A stretch of DNA of 64,000 nt from Rubripirellula amarantea (GTDB taxonomy: Bacteria > Planctomycetota > Planctomycetia > Pirellulales > Pirellulaceae), in NCBI RefSeq assembly GCF_007859865.1, contig NZ_SJPI01000002.1, forward strand, positions 1,074,721 to 1,138,720, read 5' to 3'. A program made the translations under genes and the position numbers. Numbering within the stretch: position 1 is the first letter of the stretch; each line of letters opens with the position of its first letter. Under the pieces are notes generated by a model, which was given only the letters and a program-made list of their open reading frames with translations, made no database searches and was not told the DNA's origin. This document shows, piece by piece, positions 44,764-51,030 of the stretch.

Positions 44764-44836
44764 TGCTCTCGCCAGGAATCGAACCTGGTCTACGACCTTC
44801 GCAAAGTCGCGTGCGAATCCAGCACACTCCGAGAAC
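44764..44836 (-). tRNA. tRNA-Arg(GCG)
   Basis: Acceptor GTTCTCG/CGAGAGC, anticodon arm CGACT-TTGCGAA-GGTCG, T-arm CCAGG-TTCGATT-CCTGG. Anticodon GCG reads CGC/CGU. Confidence 0.88.
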
Positions 44837-44844
44837 ATTTGGAG

Positions 44845-44916
44845 TAACCCGCCCAGGAATCGAACCTGGTCCGACAGTTTCGAAGACTGTCATGCTATCC
44901 AGCACACCCGCGAGTC
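44845..44916 (-). tRNA. tRNA-Arg(TCG)
   Basis: Acceptor GACTCGC/GCGGGTT, anticodon arm ACAGT-CTTCGAA-ACTGT, T-arm CCAGG-TTCGATT-CCTGG. Anticodon UCG reads CGA/CGG. Confidence 0.88.
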
Positions 44917-44948
44917 ATTTCGTTGTTTTCTTCATTCATAGTCACAAG

Positions 44949-45022
44949 AGCCGACGACTGGGTTCGCACCAGCATGAGCCGCTTTACAAGAGCGGTGCCT
45001 TTCTGCATCGAGCCACGTCGGC
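44949..45022 (-). tRNA. tRNA-Thr(TGT)
   Basis: Perfect acceptor GCCGACG/CGTCGGC, anticodon arm CCGCT-CTTGTAA-AGCGG, T-arm GCTGG-TGCGAAC-CCAGT. The T-loop starts TGC instead of TTC, an unusual change. Confidence 0.85.
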
Positions 45023-45039
45023 CTGGGTTGTCGCATCAG

Positions 45040-45111
45040 TAGCCCGACCAGGAATCGAACCCGGAACTTCTGGTTAGAAGCCAGAGATGATGTCCGTTTC
45101 ACCATCGAGCC
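45040..45111 (-). tRNA. tRNA-Arg(TCT)
   Basis: Acceptor GGCTCGA/TCGGGCT, anticodon arm TCTGG-CTTCTAA-CCAGA, T-arm CCGGG-TTCGATT-CCTGG. Reads AGA/AGG. Confidence 0.87.
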
Positions 45112-45123
45112 GTTTCAAACAAG

Positions 45124-45209
45124 CGGAAGGCGAGGGAGTCGAACCCTCATCACCCGAAGGTGGCACGCGTTAGCAGTGCGGCCCGGCAAACCGTATCCGG
45201 CTGCCTTCC
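45124..45209 (-). tRNA. tRNA-Ser(GCT)
   Basis: 86 bases with the long variable arm of class II tRNAs. Acceptor GGAAGGC/GCCTTCC, loop CTGCTAA, T-arm GAGGG-TTCGACT-CCCTC, discriminator G73 as in Ser. The anticodon stem is weak. Confidence 0.85.
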
Positions 45210-45224
45210 GTAAACAATCGTGAG

Positions 45225-45296
45225 TGGACCGGAAGGGAATCGAACCCTTCCACCGACTTTGCAAAAGTCAGTCGCCTCCTTGGAACATGCCAGCCC
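45225..45296 (-). tRNA. tRNA-Ala(TGC), copy 1
   Basis: Acceptor GGGCTGG/CCGGTCC with G3:U70, the Ala identity pair. Anticodon arm TGACT-TTTGCAA-AGTCG. Confidence 0.88.
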
Positions 45297-45318
45297 ATTT
45301 GTTTCAAACGTCACTCAG

Positions 45319-45389
45319 AGGTCCGTCCGGGAATTGAACCCGGTCTTCGTCCATACCACAGACGCGTGCTGCCGCAACACTTACAGACC
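45319..45389 (-). tRNA. tRNA-Thr(GGT)
   Basis: Acceptor GGTCTGT/ACGGACC, anticodon arm CGTCT-GTGGTAT-GGACG, T-arm CCGGG-TTCAATT-CCCGG. Discriminator U, shared with the other two Thr tRNAs here. Confidence 0.85.
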
Positions 45390-45400
45390 GTTTGTGTCAG

Positions 45401-45473
45401 TGATCACGGATGGAATCGAACCATCGGTCTCCTGCTTGTCACGCAGGCGTCTTAGCCGCTGGACCACGCGATC
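45401..45473 (-). tRNA. tRNA-Val(GAC)
   Basis: Acceptor GATCGCG/CGTGATC, anticodon arm CCTGC-GTGACAA-GCAGG, T-arm GATGG-TTCGATT-CCATC, A73. Confidence 0.87.
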
Positions 45474-45481
45474 GTTTGTCA

Positions 45482-45557
45482 TGACCGAGGTGGGAGTCGA
45501 ACCCACAAAGTCACGAGGCTCTCGACCTCGTCGCTTTGCCAGTTTGCGTACCCGGCC
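45482..45557 (-). tRNA. tRNA-Leu(GAG)
   Basis: Acceptor GGCCGGG/CTCGGTC, anticodon arm CGAGG-TCGAGAG-CCTCG, T-arm GTGGG-TTCGACT-CCCAC. Position 33 is C rather than U and the variable arm is short for Leu, so it may be impaired. Confidence 0.75.
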
Positions 45558-45565
45558 GAATGAAG

Positions 45566-45634
45566 TAGCGGATCCGGGGGTCGCACCCGGCGGTCCTGGC
45601 TTATGAGGCCTGGCTGAGCTCTGGCCCATCCGCA
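45566..45634 (-). tRNA. tRNA-Met(CAT), copy 1
   Basis: 69 bases; acceptor GCGGAT/ATCCGC with U1:U72 unpaired, loop CTCATAA, T-arm CCGGG-TGCGACC-CCCGG. The D-arm is poor. Initiator, elongator or lysidine-Ile use cannot be decided. Confidence 0.7.
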
Positions 45635-45651
45635 TTGTTCTCGCATCGAAG

Positions 45652-45719
45652 TAGCGGGTTCGGGGGTCGCACCCGACGGTCCAGGCTTATGAGGCCCGGA
45701 TGAGCCTGGCTCACCCGCA
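45652..45719 (-). tRNA. tRNA-Met(CAT), copy 2
   Basis: Acceptor GCGGGT/ACCCGC with U1:U72 unpaired, anticodon arm CGGGC-CTCATAA-GCCTG, T-arm TCGGG-TGCGACC-CCCGA. Close relative of copy 1, a tandem duplicate. Confidence 0.72.
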
Positions 45720-45746
45720 TCGTTGTTTCACTACTGAAAGTGAAAG

Positions 45747-45831
45747 TAGCCAAGGCGAGAGTTGAACTCGCACGCCGCATGTGGGCACGACATTCTGAGT
45801 GTCGCGTGTCTACCGGTTCCACCAGTTGGCT
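45747..45831 (-). tRNA. tRNA-Leu(CAG)
   Basis: 85 bases with a long variable arm. Acceptor AGCCAA/TTGGCT, anticodon arm CGACA-CTCAGAA-TGTCG, T-arm GCGAG-TTCAACT-CTCGC, A73. Confidence 0.9.
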
Positions 45832-45844
45832 GTATGAATCGAAG

Positions 45845-45918
45845 TACTGCGGGAGGGAGTTGAACCCTCAAACACGAACGTTTGAAATTCGCCGCTTTGC
45901 CGGTTTGCGTACCACAGC
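45845..45918 (-). tRNA. tRNA-Leu(CAA)
   Basis: Acceptor GCTGTGG/CCGCAGT, anticodon arm CGAAT-TTCAAAC-GTTCG, T-arm GAGGG-TTCAACT-CCCTC. Variable arm short for Leu. Confidence 0.83.
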
Positions 45919-45930
45919 AAGTTGAGTCAG

Positions 45931-46002
45931 TGCTGAGGGCGGGAGTCGAACCCGCAAGCACTTGTTCCTAAGACAAGCGGCTCGCCGTTGGCCTACCTCA
46001 GC
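45931..46002 (-). tRNA. tRNA-Leu(TAG)
   Basis: Perfect acceptor GCTGAGG/CCTCAGC, anticodon arm CTTGT-CTTAGGA-ACAAG, T-arm GCGGG-TTCGACT-CCCGC. Variable arm short for Leu. Confidence 0.85.
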
Positions 46003-46015
46003 GTTTGCGAATAAG

Positions 46016-46086
46016 TGGAGCACCGGGGAATCGAACCCCGATTTTCTGCGTGCAAAACAGACGTCTTCCCGTTGGACGAGCGCCCC
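46016..46086 (-). tRNA. tRNA-Ala(TGC), copy 2
   Basis: Acceptor GGGGCGC/GTGCTCC with G3:U70, anticodon arm TCTGT-TTTGCAC-GCAGA, T-arm CGGGG-TTCGATT-CCCCG. Not a recent duplicate of copy 1. Confidence 0.87.
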
Positions 46087-46106
46087 ATGTTGTTGTTTCG
46101 TTTCAG

Positions 46107-46180
46107 TGCCCAGAGCAGGAGTCGAACCTGCAAACACTCGGGTTTAAGTCGAGCCGCTCGGCCAGTTGGCGTATCTAGGC
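46107..46180 (-). tRNA. tRNA-Leu(TAA)
   Basis: Acceptor GCCTAGA/TCTGGGC, loop CTTAAAC on a CTCG/CGAG stem, T-arm GCAGG-TTCGACT-CCTGC. Confidence 0.83.
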
Positions 46181-46244
46181 GTCTTGTGTTTGGTGCCGTG
46201 GGAAGGACGCGATTGCTCACGCCCTTCCGTTGGCTGCCAACGTG

Positions 46245-46514
46245 TCATGCCCTGAGTCGCGGCGTACTATCGCCCGTTGACTTGCGGTGGTTTCGGATTG
46301 CCTTGCGGTAGTCCGGAACACGCTCGCCTTCGACGATCACGTCGCCGACCGTTTCAACCACCCAGCCATCGACCCAGTTGTCGTCGCTATCTTTCAGCTT
46401 TAGCACTCGGCCGACTTTGGCGAACTGCGTCGGGATGTACGAAGTCGTCACGACGCTGGCACCAGCGACGATGCGTCTCATCGCACATTGCGCGTACTTT
46501 ACGTTTCTGGTCAT
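46245..46514 (-). CDS. Hypothetical protein embedded in the tRNA array
   Basis: 89 residues starting MTRNVKYAQCAMRR after a good AGGAG. It has an SH3-like beta pattern (VGRVLKLKDSDDNWVDGWVV) and a basic tail. No family recognised. Same strand as the surrounding tRNA genes. The upstream part of the longer open frame reads through tRNA-Val and is not coding. Confidence 0.6.
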   Translation of the reverse strand: MTRNVKYAQCAMRRIVAGASVVTTSYIPTQFAKVGRVLKLKDSDDNWVDGWVVETVGDVIVEGERVPDYRKAIRNHRKSTGDSTPRLRA

Positions 46515-46564
46515 CGTCGTCTCCTGGTTAGGCGGAATGAAAATTGTCGTAGCGAAGGTCGAAG

Positions 46565-46636
46565 TAGTCCCGGATGGAATCGAACGATCGTTTCCTGCGT
46601 GTAAAACAGGTGTCGTAGCCGTTGGACCACAGGACT
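46565..46636 (-). tRNA. tRNA-Val(TAC)
   Basis: Acceptor AGTCCTG/CGGGACT, anticodon arm CCTGT-TTTACAC-GCAGG, T-loop TTCGATT on a stem with one C-C mismatch. Confidence 0.85.
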
Positions 46637-46660
46637 TTGTCAAAATGTCGATCCGAAGAG

Positions 46661-46731
46661 CACGTCCCCAAGGATTTGAACCCTGACTAACTGGTTTGGA
46701 ATCAGTAGTGCTACCGTTACACCAGAGACGT
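46661..46731 (-). tRNA. tRNA-Trp(CCA)
   Basis: Acceptor ACGTCTC/GGGACGT, loop TTCCAAA on an ACTG/CAGT stem, T-arm CAGGG-TTCAAAT-CCTTG, G73 as in Trp. Confidence 0.88.
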
Positions 46732-46750
46732 AGAAACTTTTCAAAACAAG

Positions 46751-46835
46751 TGGGAACGCAAGGAATCGCACCTCTCGCCGACTACCACACAATTAAAGGC
46801 AGAAGGGTTACAACCTCCCGTGTGGAAACGCTCCC
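46751..46835 (-). tRNA. tRNA-Tyr(GTA)
   Basis: 85 bases with a long variable arm, as in bacterial Tyr. Acceptor GGGAGCG/CGTTCCC, anticodon arm GGAGG-TTGTAAC-CCTTC, T-loop TGCGATT (unusual), A73. Confidence 0.82.
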
Positions 46836-46853
46836 AAGTTGTCGTCAAACAAG

Positions 46854-46936
46854 CGGAAGCCGTGGGACTCGAAGCCACAACGGTCTTACCCGCAGCTGTT
46901 TTCAAGACAGTGTCCTCATCCGGCCGGGTGACTTCC
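46854..46936 (-). tRNA. tRNA-Ser(TGA)
   Basis: Class II with a long variable arm. Acceptor GGAAGTC/GGCTTCC, loop CTTGAAA, T-loop TTCGAGT, G73. Confidence 0.87.
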
Positions 46937-46958
46937 GTAGTTGCGTTATTGAACGCAG

Positions 46959-47033
46959 TGACGTGAGCGGGAATCGAACCCGCGGACTCCTGGATGAAAA
47001 CCAGACGATTCTGCCATCAGAATCTACCACGCC
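46959..47033 (-). tRNA. tRNA-Glu(TTC)
   Basis: Acceptor GGCGTGG/TCACGTC, anticodon arm TCTGG-TTTTCAT-CCAGG, T-arm GCGGG-TTCGATT-CCCGC. Confidence 0.88.
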
Positions 47034-47064
47034 GTTTTGTTGGCCAGCCTTGTCGCCAGCCGAG

Positions 47065-47136
47065 TACCGCATAGGAGTTTCGATCTCCTTCCTGCTGCCT
47101 GAGAAGCAGCCGACCTAGCCAGTAGTCGAATGCGGC
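47065..47136 (-). tRNA. tRNA-Glu(CTC)
   Basis: Acceptor GCCGCAT/ATGCGGT, anticodon arm GCTGC-TTCTCAG-GCAGC. T-arm AGGAG-ATCGAAA-CTCCT lacks T54, an odd change. Confidence 0.78.
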
Positions 47137-47146
47137 GTTTGCAAAG

Positions 47147-47219
47147 CGATGGCAACGGGAGTCGAACCCGCAGCGACTTGATAGACAATCAAGCTTCCTT
47201 CCCAGAGGAACTTACCACC
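47147..47219 (-). tRNA. tRNA-Asp(GTC)
   Basis: Acceptor GGTGGTA/TGCCATC, anticodon arm CTTGA-TTGTCTA-TCAAG, T-arm GCGGG-TTCGACT-CCCGT, G73 as in Asp. Confidence 0.86.
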
Positions 47220-47231
47220 GTATCGGTTCAG

Positions 47232-47307
47232 GGTGACTAACCGGAATTGAACCGGCGACAAACTCATTCACAGTGAGTCTCTGGAAACCAGCACCAGATC
47301 TAGCCAC
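47232..47307 (-). tRNA. tRNA-His(GTG)
   Basis: Acceptor GTGGCTA/TAGTCAC, anticodon arm ACTCA-CTGTGAA-TGAGT, T-arm GCCGG-TTCAATT-CCGGT, C73 as in His. The base before position 1 is T, so the G-1 is not genome-encoded. Confidence 0.88.
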
Positions 47308-47309
47308 AG

Positions 47310-47384
47310 CGCCGAGGACAGGAATCGAACCTGTGTGTGCCTGATTCAGAGTCAGGTGCAACGACCAGCAGTTGCCGCCTCGGT
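47310..47384 (-). tRNA. tRNA-Gln(CTG)
   Basis: Acceptor pairs at six of seven positions (A1:C72 open), anticodon arm CCTGA-CTCTGAA-TCAGG, T-arm ACAGG-TTCGATT-CCTGT, G73. A weak 1:72 pair is a Gln feature. Confidence 0.87.
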
Positions 47385-47400
47385 GTCTTCGTTTCATCAG

Positions 47401-47468
47401 CACTCCGTCCGGGAATTGAACCCGACCTGCGAGCTTCAAAGGCTCACGTCGCGACTACGCGCCGGAGA
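47401..47468 (-). tRNA. tRNA-Gln(TTG)
   Basis: Anticodon arm TGAGC-CTTTGAA-GCTCG, T-arm TCGGG-TTCAATT-CCCGG, G73. Acceptor pairs only at five central positions and the gene is short (68 bases). Confidence 0.78.
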
Positions 47469-47487
47469 GAGTTTTCAACAATGAAAG

Positions 47488-47559
47488 AGTGTCCTGTGGG
47501 AGTCGAACCCACCTAGCCGGATTGGAAGTCCGGAACCTTTGCCGCTCGGCCAAGGACAC
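47488..47559 (-). tRNA. tRNA-Gly(TCC)
   Basis: Perfect acceptor GTGTCCT/AGGACAC, anticodon arm CCGGA-CTTCCAA-TCCGG, T-arm GTGGG-TTCGACT-CCCAC, U73. Confidence 0.9.
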
Positions 47560-47569
47560 TGAATATGCG

Positions 47570-47640
47570 GAAGTCTGAAGGGCGAGGTGTGAAACGAAGC
47601 GAGCTATTCCACACTTCTCGCTTCACCCTTCAAACTTCGC
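47570..47640. repeat. Imperfect inverted repeat within the tRNA array
   Basis: GAAGTCTGAAGGGCGAG faces a CTCGCTTCACCCTTCAAACTTC arm split by GTGTGAAAC-type spacers. It fills the largest tRNA-free gap of this part and is not a tRNA. It may be a small REP-like element. Confidence 0.5.
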
Positions 47641-47644
47641 GAAG

Positions 47645-47716
47645 CTCCGGCGGATGGACTCGAACCATCACTCGTCTCCTTAACAGGGAGCCGCCTTACC
47701 ATTGGGCCACACCGGA
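47645..47716 (-). tRNA. tRNA-Asn(GTT)
   Basis: Acceptor TCCGGTG/CGCCGGA, loop CTGTTAA on CTCC/GGAG, T-arm GATGG-TTCGAGT-CCATC, G73. Confidence 0.88.
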
Positions 47717-47724
47717 ATTTTGCA

Positions 47725-47795
47725 AGCGCCCAGTGGGAGTCGAACCCACACTTCCGCCATGGCAAGGCAGCAGGCTACCGCTACATCATGGGCGC
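47725..47795 (-). tRNA. tRNA-Gly(GCC)
   Basis: Perfect acceptor GCGCCCA/TGGGCGC, anticodon arm CTGCC-TTGCCAT-GGCGG, T-arm GTGGG-TTCGACT-CCCAC, U73. Confidence 0.88.
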
Positions 47796-47847
47796 AAAAA
47801 TGCATCACTACCAAATTGTCAAAGATCAATACGCCGAAGCGTTCAAG

Positions 47848-47918
47848 AGCACCGAGCCGGAATCGAACCCGCATCACCTCGTTACGACGGAGGAGTCTTG
47901 CCGTTAGACCATCAGTGC
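47848..47918 (-). tRNA. tRNA-Thr(CGT)
   Basis: Acceptor GCACTGA/TCGGTGC, loop GTCGTAA, T-loop TTCGATT with one stem mismatch, U73 as in the other Thr genes. Confidence 0.82.
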
Positions 47919-47938
47919 TTGCTTCAAAATGTCTCAAG

Positions 47939-48011
47939 TGGGATCGGTGAGAATCGAACTCACATCGCTCGGATTAAGAGTCCGATGCATTACCTTGTCT
48001 GCCACAATCCC
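47939..48011 (-). tRNA. tRNA-Lys(CTT)
   Basis: Acceptor GGGATTG/CGATCCC, anticodon arm TCGGA-CTCTTAA-TCCGA, T-arm GTGAG-TTCGATT-CTCAC. Confidence 0.9.
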
Positions 48012-48051
48012 ATGTGTTGTTGTTCTCGGCGTCGTCGTTGTTTTGTTTCAG

Positions 48052-48124
48052 TCGGCGTGGCGGGAATTGAACCCGCGACCGTCGCCTTATAAGGACGCCG
48101 CTCTCACCCCTGAGCTACACGCCG
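48052..48124 (-). tRNA. tRNA-Ile(TAT)
   Basis: Perfect acceptor CGGCGTG/CACGCCG, D-arm GCTC-AGGGGTGA-GAGC, loop CTTATAA, T-arm GCGGG-TTCAATT-CCCGC. An unmodified UAU anticodon for AUA is uncommon in bacteria, which mostly use lysidine-CAU. Confidence 0.87.
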
Positions 48125-48135
48125 ATGCGTAGCGA

Positions 48136-48208
48136 TGGGGCCGAAGGGAGTTGAACCCTCACCGAACGGATTAAAAGTCCGTCATGCTGCCAGTTACACC
48201 ACAGCCCC
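48136..48208 (-). tRNA. tRNA-Lys(TTT)
   Basis: Acceptor GGGGCTG/CGGCCCC, anticodon arm ACGGA-CTTTTAA-TCCGT, T-arm GAGGG-TTCAACT-CCCTT. Confidence 0.9.
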
Positions 48209-48285
48209 GATGTTCGATCGCGGCTATGCGTTTCAATCGCAGTGCAGACAGCATGTTGGTTTTCCTTTCGTGTCGTTGTCGTAAG

Positions 48286-48357
48286 TGGTAGCCCCGAGGA
48301 TCGAACTCAGCGCGACCCGCGTATCAGGCGGATTTGGGCGACCAGCCCTCGACTACC
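48286..48357 (-). tRNA. tRNA-Ile(GAT)
   Basis: Acceptor GGTAGTC/GGCTACC, anticodon arm TCCGC-CTGATAC-GCGGG, T-arm CTGAG-TTCGATC-CTCGG. Confidence 0.86.
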
Positions 48358-48373
48358 GTTGTCGTTTCAAAAG

Positions 48374-48446
48374 TCGGACACCTCGGAGTCGAACCGAGAG
48401 CCTTCCGCTCCCAAAGCGGACGTGCTTCCATCTGCACCTGTATCCG
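48374..48446 (-). tRNA. tRNA-Pro(TGG)
   Basis: Acceptor CGGATAC/GTGTCCG, anticodon arm TCCGC-TTTGGGA-GCGGA, T-arm CTCGG-TTCGACT-CCGAG. C1:G72 fits bacterial Pro. Confidence 0.9.
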
Positions 48447-48504
48447 ATGTTCTGTTTCTTCCATCGCCGCGGCGGTTGCCGTCGGCGCATATCTTCCTTG
48501 TCAG

Positions 48505-48576
48505 TGGGCCGGGAGGCGCTCGAATCCTCGTCTGCGGTTCTTCAGACCGCCGCTAGACCGTCTCAGCTACCAGCCC
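48505..48576 (-). tRNA. tRNA-Phe(GAA)
   Basis: Acceptor GGGCTGG/CCGGCCC, anticodon arm GCGGT-CTGAAGA-ACCGC, T-loop TTCGAGC with one stem mismatch. First gene of the array in the direction of transcription. Confidence 0.87.
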
Positions 48577-48619
48577 AAATTGGGTTCGTTGTTGGGGTTG
48601 CCCGTTCGATGCGGACACG

Positions 48620-48652
48620 AAAAAAGGCTCAATGTCTGCGTGACACCGAGCC
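48620..48652 (-). terminator. Terminator-like hairpin just upstream of the tRNA array
   Basis: On the minus strand GGCTCGGTGTC-ACGCA-GACATTGAGCC is followed by TTTTTT. It lies 43 bases before tRNA-Phe. It may end transcripts from the DUF1569 gene side, or act as a leader attenuator for the array. The rest of 48577-48979 shows no convincing gene. Confidence 0.65.
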
Positions 48653-48979
48653 TTCATGAAGAAGTCGTTCGCTAATGAAAGCGAGTGTCACATCAGACGC
48701 GGATACGCCGGGGCATTATCAAACGACGGTGTCCCGCCGAAGAGATTGCCTTCGTGTATCTGTTCGAGTCGACTGGATTGAATATTCGTTAACATCAGAA
48801 AGCTCGATACTCGCTCGTCTGTGAATGTGACTTGTGTGTTCGGAGAGATAGACTCTCTCGCGGCCAGATGGTTCGCCAAAAATGTCAGCTTCTGCGAAAA
48901 ACATTCTTGGCCGATGCTGCCTCACACGAACATGAAACACCGCTCAGACTCGAAAGTACTCATAGGACGCGAAAAAAGA

Positions 48980-49438
48980 TCAATCGCGGGGTGCAAGGAA
49001 ACGCAAGTGATGAGCGGCATGGGCAGAATGAATTTGCTCAATTCGCTCACGTGGCAGTCGCCCAAACGCTGGATGCGGAGCATAGTCACCAACGTGAGCG
49101 TAGAACCGAGACACGCTCGCAGCAAAAGCTTCAACCTCACGAGCGTCGTCCAGCTCCGCCGGCGGAACGAACATCGACGCTGTGCGAATTCCACGAGGTG
49201 AATCGCCGCCGAGAACTTTCGGCAAGAGGATCCGTCGCATCACAGGACGCAAGAACGCGAAGAATGACATCCACTTCGGATAGCCATCGACGCTCGGATC
49301 TTGCACGAGCGTTAGGTGACGGCAGATTTCCCCCAGCGACCAATTGCCATTCTGGTTGTATCCGCTCTGCAGTAGCGATCGTGCCTCTCGGGCCGCCGCG
49401 TTCAGATCGTCGAAGTGTAGTTCCCGCAGTTGTTCCAT
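48980..49438 (-). CDS. DUF1569 (DinB-like) protein
   Basis: 152 residues with a DinB-type four-helix pattern. The segment NWSLGEICRHLTLVQDPSVD carries a metal-ligand His, and SAHAAHHLRFL ends the fold, as in DUF1569. Function unknown; related DinB proteins are metal-dependent thiol transferases. Confidence 0.78.
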   Translation of the reverse strand: MEQLRELHFDDLNAAAREARSLLQSGYNQNGNWSLGEICRHLTLVQDPSVDGYPKWMSFFAFLRPVMRRILLPKVLGGDSPRGIRTASMFVPPAELDDAREVEAFAASVSRFYAHVGDYAPHPAFGRLPRERIEQIHSAHAAHHLRFLAPRD

Positions 49439-49524
49439 GCGGTTAGTTTAACGCGATAGGACATTGTTGAAACCGAAGTGCAAGCATTGTCGATGCAGAG
49501 CCAACCCTCGATACGAAACTCCCT

Positions 49525-49917
49525 ATGAACTCAATCGAAAAGTTTCTCGCCGCAAAAACTTATGCAGTCGCCGGCGCATCCAATCGCCAACACAAGTACG
49601 GCAACAAAGTCTTCCGCGCCCTCCTCGCCGCCGGCCGCGAGACGTATCCGCTGAACCCGGTCACGGAAGAAATTGAAGGCCACAAGGCTTATCCGAAAAT
49701 GGCGGACCTTCCCATCGTCCCCGAATCACTGTCAATCATCACGCCACCAGAAGTCACCCGGAAAGTCATCGCTGACGCGATCGCTGCCGGCGTGAAGAAC
49801 ATTTGGATGCAGCCGGGGGCGGAACACGAGCAGGCCAGTGAATCGGCACGCGAAGCCGGCATCAACGTCATCGACGACGGCAGTTGCATTCTCGTGCTTT
49901 TGGCCCGCCAATCATGA
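49525..49917 (+). CDS. CoA-binding protein (YccU-like)
   Basis: 130 residues of the CoA_binding_2 Rossmann type: YAVAGASNRQHKYGNKVFRA at the N-terminus, LNPVTEEIEGHKAYP, and KNIWMQPGAEHEQASE. Small stand-alone proteins of this type are widespread and mostly uncharacterised. The stop overlaps the GNAT start (ATGA). Confidence 0.88.
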   Translation: MNSIEKFLAAKTYAVAGASNRQHKYGNKVFRALLAAGRETYPLNPVTEEIEGHKAYPKMADLPIVPESLSIITPPEVTRKVIADAIAAGVKNIWMQPGAEHEQASESAREAGINVIDDGSCILVLLARQS

Positions 49918-50474
49918 CGCAAGCCGAAGTGGAGATTCGCAAGGCCACGGAACAGGATCGCGATTCGATTCTTGTGGTCCACACGAATGCCTTTGGCGAG
50001 GCCGAAGGTACGGTGATCGCCAAGCTCGTCGATGAGATGCTCAATGACGCTTCCGGCGAGCCAATGCTATCTCTTGTCGGTGAAACGGACGGCGAACTCG
50101 TCGGGCACCTACTCTTTACGTCCGCGAAACTCGAACCGGACCATGGCCAAGTCAGTGCAAGGATTCTCGCACCGCTGGCGATTGTGCAAAATCGACAACG
50201 TCGGGGGATTGGCGGTCGTTTGATCGAAACGGGGTTACGCCTGTTGGAGGAATCCGGCGTCGACCTCGTCTTCGTTCTGGGCTATCCCGACTACTACTCG
50301 CGATTCGGGTTCAAGCCCGCAGGTGTTCAGGGTCTTCAGGCAACCTACCCAATCCCACCGCAAAATGCAGACGCTTGGATGGTGACGGAATTGAAGCCAG
50401 GAACGATCGAGAATTGCAAGGGAACCGTTCGCTGCTCAAAAGCCTTGGACCATCCGAAATACTGGCTTGAGTGA
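49914..50474 (+). CDS. GNAT-family N-acetyltransferase
   Basis: 186 residues of the YhbS type: LAPLAIVQNRQRRGIGGRLI is the acetyl-CoA loop, then LVFVLGYPDYYSRFGFKPA. Substrate unknown. Coupled to the CoA-binding gene by a four-base overlap, which suggests linked function. Confidence 0.88.
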   Translation: MTQAEVEIRKATEQDRDSILVVHTNAFGEAEGTVIAKLVDEMLNDASGEPMLSLVGETDGELVGHLLFTSAKLEPDHGQVSARILAPLAIVQNRQRRGIGGRLIETGLRLLEESGVDLVFVLGYPDYYSRFGFKPAGVQGLQATYPIPPQNADAWMVTELKPGTIENCKGTVRCSKALDHPKYWLE

Positions 50475-50522
50475 GCCAGCATCCGTTTTTCTCTCCATAA
50501 GCATTGACTCGCCGATCTATAC

Positions 50523-50535
50523 CTGTAATATACAG
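50523..50535. promoter_or_regulatory. Probable MarR operator
   Basis: CTGTA-ATA-TACAG is a perfect palindrome 33 bases upstream of the DoxX-like start, in the short promoter region of a three-gene unit that includes a MarR gene. Confidence 0.5.
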
Positions 50536-50568
50536 CTACATGCCTTGCCCGCGACTGAACCGAGTGAT

Positions 50569-51030
50569 ATGTCCACTTTAGAAAAACGCAGCGTTCGACT
50601 CCCGCGTCTCGCCCTCGTGGTGCGGATACTCTTTGCGTTGTTCCTTGTCGGAACCGGGGTCATGACGATGGGTTTCGGCATAAATGGGTACCCGGTGGGC
50701 GATCCGCCAACTGAGCTCGATCAATTCATGCTCGCGCTTGAGAAAACAGGCTACCTGATCTTTTGGGTTGGCTTGCTCAAGACGGTCGCTGGCGGGCTGA
50801 TGTTCTTCCCGCGGACAACGCCACTCGCGATCCTGATGGCGCTGCCTTATGCGTTCAATATCTTGCTGTATGTCATCTTCTTTGCTCATCAATACCTCGT
50901 TGTCGGCCTTCCCGATTTCGCAGCGTGCGCACTGCTGATTTACTGCTACTTCGATTGGTATCGCCCGATCTTTGCTGGGCCGACGCCCGTCTCGTCTCAA
51001 GATTCTTCCGGAGGCGAACATGCAGTTTGA
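50569..51030 (+). CDS. DoxX-like integral membrane protein
   Basis: 153 residues with four membrane helices (residues about 15-35, 55-80, 85-105, 112-135) and a FWVGLLKTVAGGLMF segment typical of DoxX-like proteins. The start at 50569 follows the MarR-type palindrome. Its 3' end overlaps the MarR gene by 11 bases. Confidence 0.7.
   Translation: MSTLEKRSVRLPRLALVVRILFALFLVGTGVMTMGFGINGYPVGDPPTELDQFMLALEKTGYLIFWVGLLKTVAGGLMFFPRTTPLAILMALPYAFNILLYVIFFAHQYLVVGLPDFAACALLIYCYFDWYRPIFAGPTPVSSQDSSGGEHAV

Noticed and set aside
47570-47640. A possible additional tRNA
   Set aside because: No T-arm or anticodon arm; the sequence is an imperfect inverted repeat.
44282-48576. Many open frames of 60-140 codons across the tRNA array
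   Set aside because: They read through tRNA genes in alternating frames with repeated tRNA-derived peptides. Only the SEC-C, 43404 and 46245 frames have ribosome sites and protein-like sequence outside tRNAs.
48688-48879. A 63-codon open frame upstream of the tRNA array
   Set aside because: No ribosome site, no recognisable family and no continuation upstream; likely noncoding.
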